Source: Streptomyces sp. NBC_01210
GTDB lineage: Bacteria > Actinomycetota > Actinomycetes > Streptomycetales > Streptomycetaceae
Assembly: GCF_036010325.1 (NCBI RefSeq)
Contig: NZ_CP108549.1
Span: 4,526,001-4,590,000, forward strand
Direction: 5' to 3'
Length of the DNA: 64,000 bases
Each line of letters opens with the position of its first letter. Position 1 is the first letter of the stretch. Below the pieces are notes generated by a model. That model had not been told where the DNA came from and did not search any database. It saw only the letters and a program-made list of their open reading frames with translations. Shown piece after piece: positions 43,641-53,100 of this stretch. The translations under genes and the position numbers were made by a program.

Positions 43641-44064
43641 AGTACGCTCGCTCGATCTCGCCCAGATACTGCCCCAGGTGGAAGCGGACCTCCTCGATCA
43701 CCCTGTGGTGGCGGTCCGGATACATCAACTCGCTCCAAACGGCCGTTTCACCATGTAGTCGCACTCGGACGCGGAGCCCCAAAGAGCCCCACTCGGAATG
43801 TTCCCGAGACGCCAGGCCGACACTGCGGGCGGCATCCGTCGGGTAGAGCGGTCCGCCGGGCCGGAGAAGCTGCTCCGGACGCATGCCCACAACCCTGCTG
43901 TCGCTGCGCGCGATCAAGTCGAGGCCGTCGACAAAGAGGTACGTGTGCGTGGCAGTGCATACAGGTGGCCCAGGGCAAGTGCCGATGAGCAACGTGCTGA
44001 TCCGACTGCGGCTTTGGCGATCGGGCGGCCTGACCCGAAGCGCATGCGGGGACCTACGCGGCAT
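43585..44064 (-). CDS. Protein of unknown function (159 aa)
   Basis: ATG 44064 has AAGGG nearby. After a basic, poorly constrained N-terminus of about 30 residues, the sequence looks like a real folded domain: PPVCTATHTYLFVDGLDLIA, LGLRVRVRLHGETAVWSELM and HHRVIEEVRFHLGQYLGEIE. The last 15 codons (from about EKSTGPLAFGL) lie inside the ~60-bp repeat that is also found beside tRNA-Arg, so the present C-terminus may be a result of recombination. No family could be named. Confidence 0.6.
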   Translation of the reverse strand: MPRRSPHALRVRPPDRQSRSRISTLLIGTCPGPPVCTATHTYLFVDGLDLIARSDSRVVGMRPEQLLRPGGPLYPTDAARSVGLASREHSEWGSLGLRVRVRLHGETAVWSELMYPDRHHRVIEEVRFHLGQYLGEIERAYSVEKSTGPLAFGLCSEGG

Positions 44065-44164
44065 TGACCCTTCGTGACATCATGCGCCGATCATACTGTC
44101 GGCGGCCGCACGCCCACCGGGACGGACGGCCGCCGAAGCCGGCCGGGGCCGGGGTCCTGCGACC

Positions 44165-45097
44165 CTAGTTGGCCAGCCAGTCCGTGATGCTCACGGGCCG
44201 GTCGGTGAGCACGCGGAGGTTCCCGCCATCGGCGGCGTCAACGACATAGACGCCACTTGTGCCGGCGAAGTCGTCGACGGCGGTGAAGGCGATCCGGTTG
44301 CCGTCGGGGGCGAAGACCGGGTTCTGGATACTGGAGAGGGGCATCGGCCACTGCGGCTCGGTGGCGGCGCCGGTCGCGACGTCCGTGATGCGCAGACCGT
44401 GCCCGGTGGAGTGGACGACGCGCTGCCCGTCGGGGGACCAGTCGGCGGGCGTCGACAAGGCCTGGTGGTCGGTTGTGACGGCGCGGACCTCGCGGGTGGC
44501 CAGGTCCAGGATGTAGACGTCGGAGCCGTACTCCCAGCCGCTGGGCGTCTCGTACGAGGTGGCCTTCAGGAAGGCGATGCTCCGGCCGTCCGGGGAGAAC
44601 GTGCCGTGGCTGCCGGAGGTGAGCACCTCAGCACCGGTGCCGTCCGTGGCGATCCACTCCAGGCCGCGTGGGCTGTCATAGACGATCCGCTTACCGCTCG
44701 GGGACCAGTCAGGGTGTCCGACGTACGGCGCGGTGGCGTCTTCGGGCTGGACGCCCTCGGCCAGGACCCGCCGGTCGCTGCCGTCGGTGTCGGCGATCAC
44801 CAGGTCGCGGGCGTACATGCAGCCCTCGGCCTGCGGTATGCACGTGTCCCGGCGTTGGATGTACGCCACCCGGGAACCCTTGGGCGAGAGGACCCCGTCC
44901 TGCGCGGCCTGGGCGAAGGTGGTGGTGACGGAGCCGGTCGCCGGGTCCAGCGCGACGGTGGCCGGCGACCCCGCCGAGTAGTCCGTGGCGGTGATCCGGC
45001 CCGCCCCCACCGTTCCCCCCGCGCTGGCGGTCCCCGCAAGTGACAGGCTCGTCGCAACCGCGAGCCCGACTGTCAACGCAGCGTGTGTGAAGCGCAC
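44165..45097 (-). CDS. Secreted TolB-like beta-propeller protein
   Basis: 310 residues from GTG 45097 with GGAAGGAG about six bases upstream. A signal peptide covers about 1-28 (LAVATSLSLAGTASAGG). The rest contains repeated WD40-like/PD40 blades with the pattern hPDWSPSGKRIVYDS: HPDWSPSGKRIVYDSPRGLE, SHGTFSPDGRSIAFLKATSY, PADWSPDGQRVVHSTGHGLR and NPVFAPDGNRIAFTAVDDFA. Six blades are likely. The cysteine pair CIPQAEGC may form a disulfide. It probably binds a protein or peptidoglycan fragment outside the cell; no enzyme domain is fused. It stands alone. Confidence 0.88.
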   Translation of the reverse strand: MRFTHAALTVGLAVATSLSLAGTASAGGTVGAGRITATDYSAGSPATVALDPATGSVTTTFAQAAQDGVLSPKGSRVAYIQRRDTCIPQAEGCMYARDLVIADTDGSDRRVLAEGVQPEDATAPYVGHPDWSPSGKRIVYDSPRGLEWIATDGTGAEVLTSGSHGTFSPDGRSIAFLKATSYETPSGWEYGSDVYILDLATREVRAVTTDHQALSTPADWSPDGQRVVHSTGHGLRITDVATGAATEPQWPMPLSSIQNPVFAPDGNRIAFTAVDDFAGTSGVYVVDAADGGNLRVLTDRPVSITDWLAN

Positions 45098-45309
45098 ATG
45101 CGCTCCTTCCTTGATCCGTGGACCGGCCGTACCGGCCCTGCTGAAACACAGCGCAAACCGATCAAGAAACGTCACGCCCGGCCCACGCCCAATCGGCACA
45201 GGGCACGTCGAAGGCCCCGTCCGTCCGGACGGAACGTTCAGCGGAGGCTGCCGCGCCGCTCGATGTGACCTGCGGTTGGCGGCGGCCGCTGTCCGTACTT
45301 CGCCGCTGT

Positions 45310-45328
45310 CCGTACTTCGCTGCTGTAC
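45310..45328 (+). repeat. 19-bp direct repeat, copy 1
   Basis: CCGTACTTCGCTGCTGTAC occurs here and exactly again at 46951-46969. A partial tandem copy (GCTGTCCGTACTTCG) lies directly upstream. The region 45098-45473 otherwise holds only the promoters of the flanking genes. Confidence 0.8.
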
Positions 45329-45473
45329 GGGCAATGCAAGAGGCCCAACGCCGTTCGGATCACCTGACGCGGCCCTTCAGGTGATTGACGGGTGACACAT
45401 GAGCCGGACAGCCGATGCGGGGGTATGACGTCTCAGCAGAATTCAAACCCTGACCCCCACGAGGAGCTCGGTG

Positions 45474-45758
45474 ATGTACGCAGCAGTCCGGCGGTACGAA
45501 GGGGTGACAGATCCGGCTGAGGCGGGACGCCGCGTGAACGAGGGGTTCGTGCCGCTCATGCGCCAGGTGTCAGGCTTCGTGGCCTACTACTGGGTCGATG
45601 CCGGGGACGGAGTGATGGTCTCGACCAGCGTCTTCCAGGACCGGGCCGGTGCCGCGGAATCGGTCTCGAGGGCGGCGGACTTCGTCCGGGACAACCTTGC
45701 GTCACTGCTCCCCAACCCTCCCCAGGTCATGGCCGGGGAGGTTTTGGCTTCCTCGTGA
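45474..45758 (+). CDS. Small ABM-like protein (94 aa)
   Basis: ATG 45474 has GAGGAG seven bases upstream. The sequence MYAAVRRYEGVTDPAEAGRR, then VNEGFVPLMRQVSGFVAYYW and VDAGDGVMVSTSVFQDRAGA is the ferredoxin-like dimer fold of antibiotic-biosynthesis monooxygenases and their relatives. The final helix contains SRAADFVRDNLASLLPNPPQ. No catalytic residue can be assigned. It stands alone between the beta-propeller gene and accessory DNA. Confidence 0.8.
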   Translation: MYAAVRRYEGVTDPAEAGRRVNEGFVPLMRQVSGFVAYYWVDAGDGVMVSTSVFQDRAGAAESVSRAADFVRDNLASLLPNPPQVMAGEVLASS

Positions 45759-45837
45759 AAGCGGTCGCAGCAGCCGAATGAGATGGCCTCTGAGCACGCA
45801 TGTTCTCGGCAGCAGCCGCCGAAGCCCAGAGCACCCT

Positions 45838-46161
45838 TTACGGCTGTTCGCTGCGCTGGTGGCGCTCGCTGGCTAAGTCAGCGCCCACCGTTGCCGGGCG
45901 GCGGCACGCGGGCACACCCCAAGCACGGGGACGGCTGAGCTCCTCACTGAGCAAGCGATCGGAAGGCGCTTGGATCTCTAGGCCGCCAAGGTGCGTGACC
46001 TGCACGCTCACGTCGAACGTGCCGCCGATCCGGCCTACCTCGACAGGCATTCGACAGACGGTCGCAACGGGGCGTGCGACCACCTCTGTTTGCCAGCCAT
46101 CTGCAAGGTGCGCCCTGCTCGACGAAGTCTTCAGGTCCGGGCGGTTCTGAGGGGGCGTCAT
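45838..46161 (-). CDS. Possible protein or fragment (up to 107 aa)
   Basis: ATG 46161 opens a frame whose middle (GWQTEVVARPVATVCRMPVE, then VGRIGGTFDVSVQVTHLGGL) reads like a genuine beta-rich protein. The ends look random and codon use is only moderately biased. There is no clear ribosome site. It may be part of a decayed gene in the accessory segment. The rest of 45759-46297 shows nothing else. Confidence 0.35.
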   Translation of the reverse strand: MTPPQNRPDLKTSSSRAHLADGWQTEVVARPVATVCRMPVEVGRIGGTFDVSVQVTHLGGLEIQAPSDRLLSEELSRPRAWGVPACRRPATVGADLASERHQRSEQP

Positions 46162-46297
46162 ACGTCATCGTCGGCCACTGCCGCGCAGCCTTGCACGGCC
46201 CGCAGACGGTCCGCCGCAGGTCAAATCTGTGAGCCCATGAAGGTTGGCAGCTTGAGCATGGGTATGAGTGCCGAGTGGCCGAGCAGATGGGGGGCAA

Positions 46298-46864
46298 GTG
46301 AGCGGACTCGCGGACCAACTGCCCGCACTTGTCGGGGTGGTTGTTGGCGGCGTAATGTCGTACGCCGCTGGCGCGCTGACCGAGCGAAGTCGATGGCGCA
46401 GGCAGCAGGCAACACGTTGGGACGAGCGCCTGCTTCAGGCATACAGCGACTACGGCCATGCAGTGAAGGAATGCGCCAGCTACTACCTGCGATTGGCCGC
46501 CGGCCGCGACCTGACAGATCACCCGGCGCCCCTTGAGTCGACCAATGACGTATTGGAACAAGCAGCAACCGCCGAGCGCCGACGATCAGCCATGGTGGAA
46601 CCCATGAGCCTGCTGGCCGATGCTCGTACCGCTGACGCGGTACGAGCACTCAACCGCAGCCTCTGGCACCTTGAGTGGTTGGCCCGCGGGAGAAAGCCGG
46701 GAGACACCACGACGTGGGCAAAGGCCTTCAGCGACTACAGGGCTGCGCGGGCTGAGTTCTATCTGCACGCAAGAAGGAGCCTGCAGGTCGCCGAGATGAC
46801 GGACCTGCAGGAAGCACCCTGGCCGCCCAGCTGGCGGCCGGTTCGGGAACCTTCTGATCCGTAG
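46298..46864 (+). CDS. Membrane-anchored protein of unknown function (188 aa)
   Basis: GTG 46298 has GGGGGG upstream. Residues 5-27 form an N-terminal membrane anchor (QLPALVGVVVGGVMSYAAGA), followed by a basic stretch and a helical domain (YSDYGHAVKECASYYLRLAA, ADAVRALNRSLWHLEWLARG). The composition and helix pattern suggest a four-helix cytoplasmic domain. Such proteins are common in actinobacterial accessory regions; no function is known. It is flanked by the exact 19-bp repeats at 45310 and 46951. Confidence 0.75.
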   Translation: MSGLADQLPALVGVVVGGVMSYAAGALTERSRWRRQQATRWDERLLQAYSDYGHAVKECASYYLRLAAGRDLTDHPAPLESTNDVLEQAATAERRRSAMVEPMSLLADARTADAVRALNRSLWHLEWLARGRKPGDTTTWAKAFSDYRAARAEFYLHARRSLQVAEMTDLQEAPWPPSWRPVREPSDP

Positions 46865-46950
46865 CTCTGCAGAGACCGGTCAACGGGGGCCATAGAGGCC
46901 GCCGTTCGGTCTCTCAGGTTCCCACCGGTCATGGCCGGTTGCTGGGGTTG

Positions 46951-46969
46951 CCGTACTTCGCTGCTGTAC
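46951..46969 (+). repeat. 19-bp direct repeat, copy 2
   Basis: Exact copy of CCGTACTTCGCTGCTGTAC at 45310. Here it lies within GGTTGC...GCAACC, which can pair. The region 46865-47071 otherwise contains no gene. Confidence 0.8.
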
Positions 46970-47071
46970 AGCAACCACCGTCGCTCCCCGGCAGAGACCG
47001 AGGTCGGCTACAGCTGCCCACGGCCGGGTGCCCCTGGGTGTTTCACCTGTCTCGCGGTGGACGCCCCGTAG

Positions 47072-47254
47072 TCAACCATCGTCAGCCGACCTACGGCGAC
47101 CATAGAAGTCTTCCCACGCTTGCCGCTGGATCTCATCGGCGTTAGCGAGGAGCTTCTCCAGGGGCTCCGCCGTCCCTGAAGAGGGAGGGGGTATCTGCGT
47201 GAGCGTGTCGTAGAGGTACTCGCAGGCTTCGGCTTCGGTGCCGAAACGCCGCAC
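47072..47254 (-). pseudogene. C-terminal gene fragment next to an integrase scrap
   Basis: The last 60 codons of a frame look coding (VRRFGTEAEACEYLYDTLTQ, then EKLLANADEIQRQAWEDFYG). The pattern RFxTExEACxYL is seen at the end of several small actinobacterial proteins of toxin-immunity type. Upstream of about 47255 the similarity to anything protein-like ends at the join with the integrase piece. The N-terminus is therefore missing. Confidence 0.45.
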
Positions 47255-47261
47255 CGCCCGG

Positions 47262-47345
47262 CCCCACCCCCTCTGTGCCCTGTGGTTGCTGCTCGTGTCG
47301 ACCGGCCTGCGCCGGGGCGAGGCTCTCGGGCTCACCTGGTCTGCG
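47262..47345 (+). pseudogene. Fragment of a tyrosine recombinase (phage integrase)
   Basis: The plus strand reads LCALWLLLVSTGLRRGEALG followed by LTW, the conserved first catalytic-Arg box (TGLRRGE) of tyrosine recombinases. Only about 25 codons remain before the sequence runs into the gad gene end. It marks an old integration event. Confidence 0.7.
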
Positions 47346-47397
47346 CGCACTCGGGAGCGACTTCGTCGCCCGCCCCTGAGGGTGCCGGTTGCGGGCG

Positions 47398-48762
47398 TTA
47401 GTAACCGGTGCCGCGCTTGATCTGGGCCCGCTCGACCTCGGTGGTCCCACCCTTGTGGTCCAAGGTGTTGCACGCGTCGGCGATGTCCTGGGTCAGACGC
47501 TCGATCTGCTCGCGGCTCAGGGTCTCCTTGACCAGGGCACGCAGGATCTTCACCCGCTCCGCGTTGGGCGGGAGCGTGTACGCCGGCACCATCCAGCCGC
47601 GCTCGGCCGAGAGCTGCCAGGCGATGTCGGACTCGTCGTAGGCGTGCTTGCCGGCGAGGCGGAAAGCGACCAGCGGGAGCTGCTCGAGGTCGCTGCCGAT
47701 CACTTCGAAGCGGCCGCTGCTACGCAGGTTGTCCGCCAACGCGCGGGCGTTCTTCTGCATCGTCTCCATGACGTAGGTGTAGCCCTGACGACCCAGCCGC
47801 ACGAAGTTGTAGTACTGGGCGAGCACCATCGACGCGCCGGTCGAGAAGTTCAGCGTGAACGTCGCGTCGGTCTTGCCCAGGTAGTTCTCGTAGAACACGA
47901 GGTTCTTGGCCAGGTCGGACTCCTCGCGGAAGACCAGCCAGCCGATGCCGGGGTAGACCAGGCCGTACTTGTGTCCCGATACGTTGATCGAGCGGACCTG
48001 CTCGAGCCGGAAGTCCCATTTCGAGTCCGGATAGAGGAAGGGCCACACGAAGCCGCCGCTGGCGCCGTCGACGTGGATCGGGATGTCGAGGTCCCGCTCC
48101 TTGCGAATGTCCCGCAGGAGCTTGTCGATCCCGACGACGTCGTCCTTGTGGCCGGTGAACGTGGTGCCGACGACGGCGACGACACCGATCGTGTTCTCGT
48201 CGATGTGGGGCTCCACGTCCTCCGGGCCGATCGTGTACTTGTCCTCGGCAAGCGGCACGATCCGCGGCTCGACGTCGAAGTAGCGGCAGAACTTCTCCCA
48301 CACGACGTGGACGTCGCCCCCGAAGATCAGGTTGGGCCGGTCGACCGACAGACTGGCCGCCTGGCGGCGCTCCCGCCACTTCCACTTCAGCGACAGCGCG
48401 CCGAGCATGATCGCCTCGGACGAGCCCTGGGTCCGGCATCCGGTGGTCTTGCCCGGTGCGTGGAAGAGGTCGGCGAGCATGCGCACGCAGCGCTGCTCGA
48501 TCTCGGCGGAGATGGGGTACTCCGCGTGGTCGATGAAGTTGCGGTGGAGGTTCTCGGCGATGATCCGTTGCGCCTCCGGCTCCATCCAGGTGGTGACGAA
48601 CGTGGCGAGGTTGCGCTGCGGGTCGCCCTCCATGACGAGGTCCTCATCCAGCAGCCTCATGGTGTCCGTCGCGGTCATGCCCTCCTCGGGGAAGGTCTCC
48701 GAGGGAGCGGGCTCGGTCAGGAAGCGGTTTCCGAACAGGGCCGCGACGTCTCTCTTGGTCAT
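47398..48762 (-). CDS. gadB: Glutamate decarboxylase
   Basis: PLP enzyme: glutamate to GABA and CO2, consuming a proton; cytoplasmic. 454 residues, near the bacterial norm (466). The PLP lysine is K265 in NVSGHKYGLVYPG, with D232 in HVDGASGG binding the pyridine nitrogen and CRTQGSSEAIMLGALSLKWK holding the phosphate. The N-terminus (MTKRDVAALFGNRFLTEPAP) lacks the long acidic-pH helix of E. coli GadB. The C-terminal region is short. No GABA antiporter gene is next to it. Its downstream end abuts an integrase fragment, so acquisition with mobile DNA is possible. ATG 48762 is the start. Confidence 0.93.
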   Translation of the reverse strand: MTKRDVAALFGNRFLTEPAPSETFPEEGMTATDTMRLLDEDLVMEGDPQRNLATFVTTWMEPEAQRIIAENLHRNFIDHAEYPISAEIEQRCVRMLADLFHAPGKTTGCRTQGSSEAIMLGALSLKWKWRERRQAASLSVDRPNLIFGGDVHVVWEKFCRYFDVEPRIVPLAEDKYTIGPEDVEPHIDENTIGVVAVVGTTFTGHKDDVVGIDKLLRDIRKERDLDIPIHVDGASGGFVWPFLYPDSKWDFRLEQVRSINVSGHKYGLVYPGIGWLVFREESDLAKNLVFYENYLGKTDATFTLNFSTGASMVLAQYYNFVRLGRQGYTYVMETMQKNARALADNLRSSGRFEVIGSDLEQLPLVAFRLAGKHAYDESDIAWQLSAERGWMVPAYTLPPNAERVKILRALVKETLSREQIERLTQDIADACNTLDHKGGTTEVERAQIKRGTGY

Positions 48763-48964
48763 GCCGACGATTCAACCGTTTCCCGAGCGGGAGCCATGCT
48801 CAGGACCTCGGGTCGGGCTTGGGATTCACGAGAACGGCGCACCTTGATGACTTCTCAACGCGATCACTCCCGTGCCCACGTCCAGCTGCGAGCCACTGCG
48901 TGAATGCGCTCACGGCCGGACGGCGATGACGGCACAGCTGGAGTGATCGCCGTGATCCAGAAGT

Positions 48965-49024
48965 GGTTGCCGTCAACCACCGCCGTCAACGCAAAAACCA
49001 GAGGCCCTGTCGATCTCTCGACAG
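48965..49024 (+). repeat. Right copy of a ~60-bp direct repeat
   Basis: Partner of 43577-43640. It spans the loop and 5' arm (plus-strand sense) of the terminator of tRNA-Arg, about 17 bases before the tRNA 3' end. The two copies are 5.4 kb apart in the same orientation. Confidence 0.75.
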
Positions 49025-49033
49025 GGCCTCTGG
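48998..49033 (-). terminator. Intrinsic terminator of tRNA-Arg(ACG)
   Basis: Read on the minus strand: CCAGAGGCCCTGTCGA, loop GAGA, TCGACAGGGCCTCTGG, then TTTTT. A 16-bp perfect stem followed by a U tract. Confidence 0.95.
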
Positions 49034-49040
49034 CCTGTTG

Positions 49041-49113
49041 TGCACTCGGCAGGATTCGAACCTGCAACCTTCTGATCCGTAGTCAGATGCTCTATCCGTT
49101 AAGCTACGAGTGC
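49041..49113 (-). tRNA. tRNA-Arg (anticodon ACG)
   Basis: GCACTCG acceptor (5' end at 49113) pairs with CGAGTGC, discriminator A. Anticodon loop CTACGGA gives ACG, whose A34 is the substrate of TadA (gene at 21862 in this window). CCA is not encoded. Confidence 0.96.
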
Positions 49114-49256
49114 TCGGCGTCCCGGGCTTTTCTGCCTGGTCGGCGTTGCGGGAACAACATTACATGACCCGCGCCGTCAGGTGAAATCCGTTAACCAAAC
49201 CCATCCTGACCTGCGAAAACGCCGCAGAAACGCCTTGAGAACACCTTCCGGAACGA

Positions 49257-49288
49257 CCGAAGCCCCGACCATCAGGACGGGGCTTCGG
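49257..49288 (-). terminator. Terminator of tRNA-Ser(GCT)
   Basis: CCGAAGCCCCG / CGGGGCTTCGG, an 11-bp stem with a 10-base loop, 12 bases downstream of the tRNA. Confidence 0.88.
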
Positions 49289-49299
49289 TGATCAACTGG

Positions 49300-49390
49300 C
49301 GGAGGCGGAGGGATTTGAACCCTCGATGGGCTTTAAGACCCAAACCGCATTAGCAGTGCGGCGCCATAGACCGGACTAGGCGACGCCTCC
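49300..49390 (-). tRNA. tRNA-Ser (anticodon GCT)
   Basis: GGAGGCG / CGCCTCC acceptor, discriminator G. Anticodon loop CTGCTAA gives GCT. The long variable arm (TTTGGGTCTTAAAGCCCATC) marks a class II tRNA. Confidence 0.96.
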
Positions 49391-49646
49391 AGCACACCCG
49401 CGCGGGCGCGAGTGGTGCGTGCAGATGATGACACAGCCCAGCGGGGTGTCACCAATCGCTGCCCACGGTACTAGGGACGTGGGCCACAGAGCAAAGTCCG
49501 GCCCCTCCGGGAGTCCGGCCGGTCCGGGAGACGTCCCTCGAAGAGCACAGTCCGGTTGCGCAACGCCCGGACGCAACGAGCGTTAGAGAGTGCGGGGCCT
49601 CTCGGTCCCAGTAGAACCCCGTGACTCTCCAGCTCCAGGAGCACCC

Positions 49647-50072
49647 ATGCTGCGCCACCTCGTCCTCACCGCAACCGCGTCCCTCGCCGCGCTCGGCGCC
49701 GCCCTGCCCGCCGCCGCCGCACCCCTTCCGCTGCTGAAGGCGCCGGACAAACTGACCGTGATCGTCTCTGAGACCGGGAACAGGCGGACCGACGGACGGT
49801 ACGAGCTGGCGTGCGGGCCCGCCAGCGGGACGCACCCCACGGCGCAGGCCGCGTGCGACCGGCTGGACCAGCTTGCGCGGGAGAGGCAGGACCCCTTCGC
49901 GCCGGTGCCCGAGGACCAGATGTGCACCGAGCAGATGGGCGGGCCGGCCACCGCACACGTCACCGGAACCTGGCAGGGGCGGCGCGTCGACTCCACCTTC
50001 AGCCGGACCAACGGCTGTGAAATCTCGCGCTGGCGGACGATCGAACCGGTACTGCCGAACACCAGGTCATAG
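49647..50072 (+). CDS. SSI-family subtilisin inhibitor
   Basis: 141 residues from ATG 49647 (AGGAGCACCC upstream). A signal peptide ends at about 28 (LGAALPAAAAPLP). The mature protein has four cysteines in the SSI pattern: CGPASGTHPTAQAAC, MCTEQMGG and NGCEISRW, giving two disulfides. The reactive-site loop follows the third cysteine region (VPEDQMCTEQMGGPATAHVT), so the P1 residue is probably Met or a nearby residue. TGTWQGRRVDSTFSRTNGCE is the family end signature. It should inhibit extracellular serine proteases during growth or development. It is monocistronic. Confidence 0.93.
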   Translation: MLRHLVLTATASLAALGAALPAAAAPLPLLKAPDKLTVIVSETGNRRTDGRYELACGPASGTHPTAQAACDRLDQLARERQDPFAPVPEDQMCTEQMGGPATAHVTGTWQGRRVDSTFSRTNGCEISRWRTIEPVLPNTRS

Positions 50073-50190
50073 GCCCGGGCGTGCGCCGTGTGCACACAAC
50101 ATTGGTGAGAGCTCCCCCTCATCCGCCGTCGCGTCCGCATCCGCTGCCTTTAGACTCCCTCCAGTGACAGGCTGAAGTCCGAGGAGCAAG

Positions 50191-53100
50191 ATGGGACCGG
50201 CCCGTCCGCAATATGCAGTAGGTCAGGGAGGAAGCGTCGTCGTGAGCAGCAGGCCATCCCGAGGCGCTGCTCGCCTCGCAGCCATACTCGACGCCCTTCC
50301 GGACGGGCTCGTGCTCGTCAACTGCAATGGCACGGTCGTCAATGCCAACACCATCGCCCTCGAACTCTTCGAGACGCCCGGCACCGCCCTCGTCGGACGC
50401 GGGCTGCTCGATCTGCTGCCCTCCTTCGACTCTCGGCTGATTCCAGGCTCCATGCGGCGACCCGAAGCCGCGGACGAGCGGGGCCGCACCAAGCCGGCCC
50501 GGATGGTCGCGCGGCGCACGGACGGCAGCGAGTTCCCGGTCGAGGTGACCAGCGCCAGCCTTGAGGACGGGCACGAGGCCTATGCCTCGTCCCCCGGATA
50601 CACCGGCGACGAGCTGCTGATGCTCGTCGTACGGGATCTGTCGGGCACCGTGGACACCGAAGCGGAGCTGGCGCGTTCGCAGCGGCAGACCGAGATGATC
50701 CTGCGGGCCGCGTCCGAGGGCGTCGTCGGTACGGACACCGACGGGCGGGTCGTCCTGGTCAATCCGGCCGCCGCACAGATCCTGGGGTTCCGGGCGAGCG
50801 ACCTGGGCGGCCAGGAGCTGCACCCGCTGATCCTGCACTCGCGCGCGGACGGCGAGCCGTTCCCGTACGAGGAATCACCGCTCGCGGACACGCTCAAGTC
50901 CGGCCGCAAGCACCGGGTGCGCGGGCAGGTCCTGTGGGCGAAGAACGGTTCGAAGGTGGCCGTCGATCTGACGACCGCGCCGGTACGGGACGGGGACCAG
51001 CTCGTCGGCGCGGTGATGACCTTCACCGACCGGCGTCCGTACGAGGAGCTGGAGCAGCAGCACTCGGCGGAACTCACGGAGACGACCGAACGGTTCACGG
51101 CCGAGATCGAGGAGACGACCGAGCGGCTCACGGCCGAGCTGGCGGACAGGTCGGAGCGGTACGCGGCCGAGATCGAGGGGCGCACTGAGCGGTACGAGGA
51201 GCTGGCCGCCCGGCATGCCCAGCTGACGGCCGTGCTCGGCGAGTCGCTGCGCGGGCCGCTGGAGGAACTGCGCGCCGAACTGGGCACGCTGGCCGCCGAC
51301 CCGGCCGGGCAGCTGTGGCCCGAGGCGAATCAGATCCTCCACCATCTGGCTGCCGGTTATGCCCGAATGACAACGCTTGTCGACAATGTGCTCGGCTTCC
51401 AGCGGCTCGACACGGGCGCGGAAGAGCTGAACAAGGCGAACGTGCTGCTCGACGCGGTCGTCGCGGCCGGGATCGAGGGCGCGATCGAACTGATTGGGCC
51501 CGGGCGGGCGCAGTTCGCGGTGCACGCGCCGCCCATAGAGGCCGAGGTGGACGGAGCTCGGCTGGCGACGGCGCTCGCGCATCTGGTCGCGGACGTGGCC
51601 GGGGTCGACTCGACCGGCAAGGCCCGGGTGGTCCCGGGCGGCGGGTACGTGGACTCGACGGTCGTGGTGGCGGCGGCGCAGCGCGGTGAGGTCGTACGGA
51701 TCGAGGTGCGGGGGCCGTTCGCCGGGGGAGACCCGGTGCACGAGCCGATCGTGCGGGGGATCGTACGGGCGCACGGCGGCGTGCTGCAGACGCACGAGGT
51801 GCCGGGGATGAGCGGCAGCGCGTACGTCCTGGAGGTGCCGCTCGGCGAGGGCGCGGGGACCGTGACGGCGTCGCAGGAGGCCGGTCCGGAGACCGGTGCG
51901 CCTGCGGAGGCCGGTGCGCTTGCGTTGCCGGAACAGCCGACGGGATCCGCACCGGGTACGTCCGGCGGGGGCGGCGGGCGGCGGCGCGCGCGCAGAGCCT
52001 CTACGGACGCGTTCCTGGAGAGCCCCGTGGCCATGGAGGATCCCGTGGCGGCGCAGCCGACCGGGCGGCGCCGGGGCCATGCGGAGAAGCCGCAGCAGGA
52101 ACTGATCCCGGCCCAGGATTCGGGTTCGCGTGCCGGCTCGGGGAGCGGTCCCGGGAGCGGTTCGGGCAGTGGCGGAACCGGGCGGCGACGCGGGCGGCCG
52201 AGCCCGGCCGAGCAGGCCACGACGGCTGCCGCCGTTGTCGCGGGGACCCTTGAGCCGACCGAGGGTTCGGTGGTGACGGCCGCGGAGGGCGCGGCCTCGA
52301 CCGGGCGCGCGGCGCTCGGCCAGGCGGTGCCCCCGCAGGGCGTGCCCGTCGACGCACAGGGTTCGGGCGCGGCGGGGCGGCGCGGCGGCGAGGGCGGGCT
52401 GCCCGAGCTGTCCGCCGCGCAAGTTGCCACACCTGCCGCACCTGCCGCTTCCGCTGTTCCGGCCGACGCACGGCCGGCCGGGCGCCGGGCCAGGCGGGCA
52501 CTGGCGGCAGCTCCGGCCGAGGTGGAGAGCGGGCGCAGCGCGTTCGCGCTTCCACCGGCCGAGGCCGACCGGATCCGGCCGATCCCGCCGACGGCCGGTG
52601 AGGCGGACGCCTCGCTGCCGGGCCGGCACGATGCCGTACACACCGAACCGGGCACCGAACACCACACGCCACCGCAGCAGCATCCCGTGCCGACGGGCCG
52701 CCGTCGCGCCCGCAGGGAAGAGGCTCAGCCGCTGCCGGGCCGGGCGCCGGAGACCCTTCAGGCACCGGAAGCGGCCGGGCAGGTGCCCGCCGCCGCACAG
52801 CCGGAATGGACGGAGAACGGCTCCTCGGGCACCGGCCTCGCCGCGATCGCCTCGGGCGGCCGCCAGCCGACCGCCGCGGATGACTCGACCGGTCAGCACT
52901 CGGTCGCCGCGGACGGCGAAGCCGCCGTGGAGAGCGCGGAGGAGACCGTTCAGAACACCGGTTCCGTATCCCTGCCGCTGCCGCTGCCACTGCCTGCCGA
53001 GGTCCCGGCACAGCCGGTCGCCGCGCGCGCCGCGCAGCCCCTGCCCGCCGAGGCACCGGTCTCGGCCGACTCGACACAGGGCCGGGCGTTCAGCGTGCGC

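Noticed and set aside
47389..48903. 504-codon plus-strand frame opposite the glutamate decarboxylase
   Set aside because: The minus strand encodes a complete PLP enzyme; this frame is its shadow.
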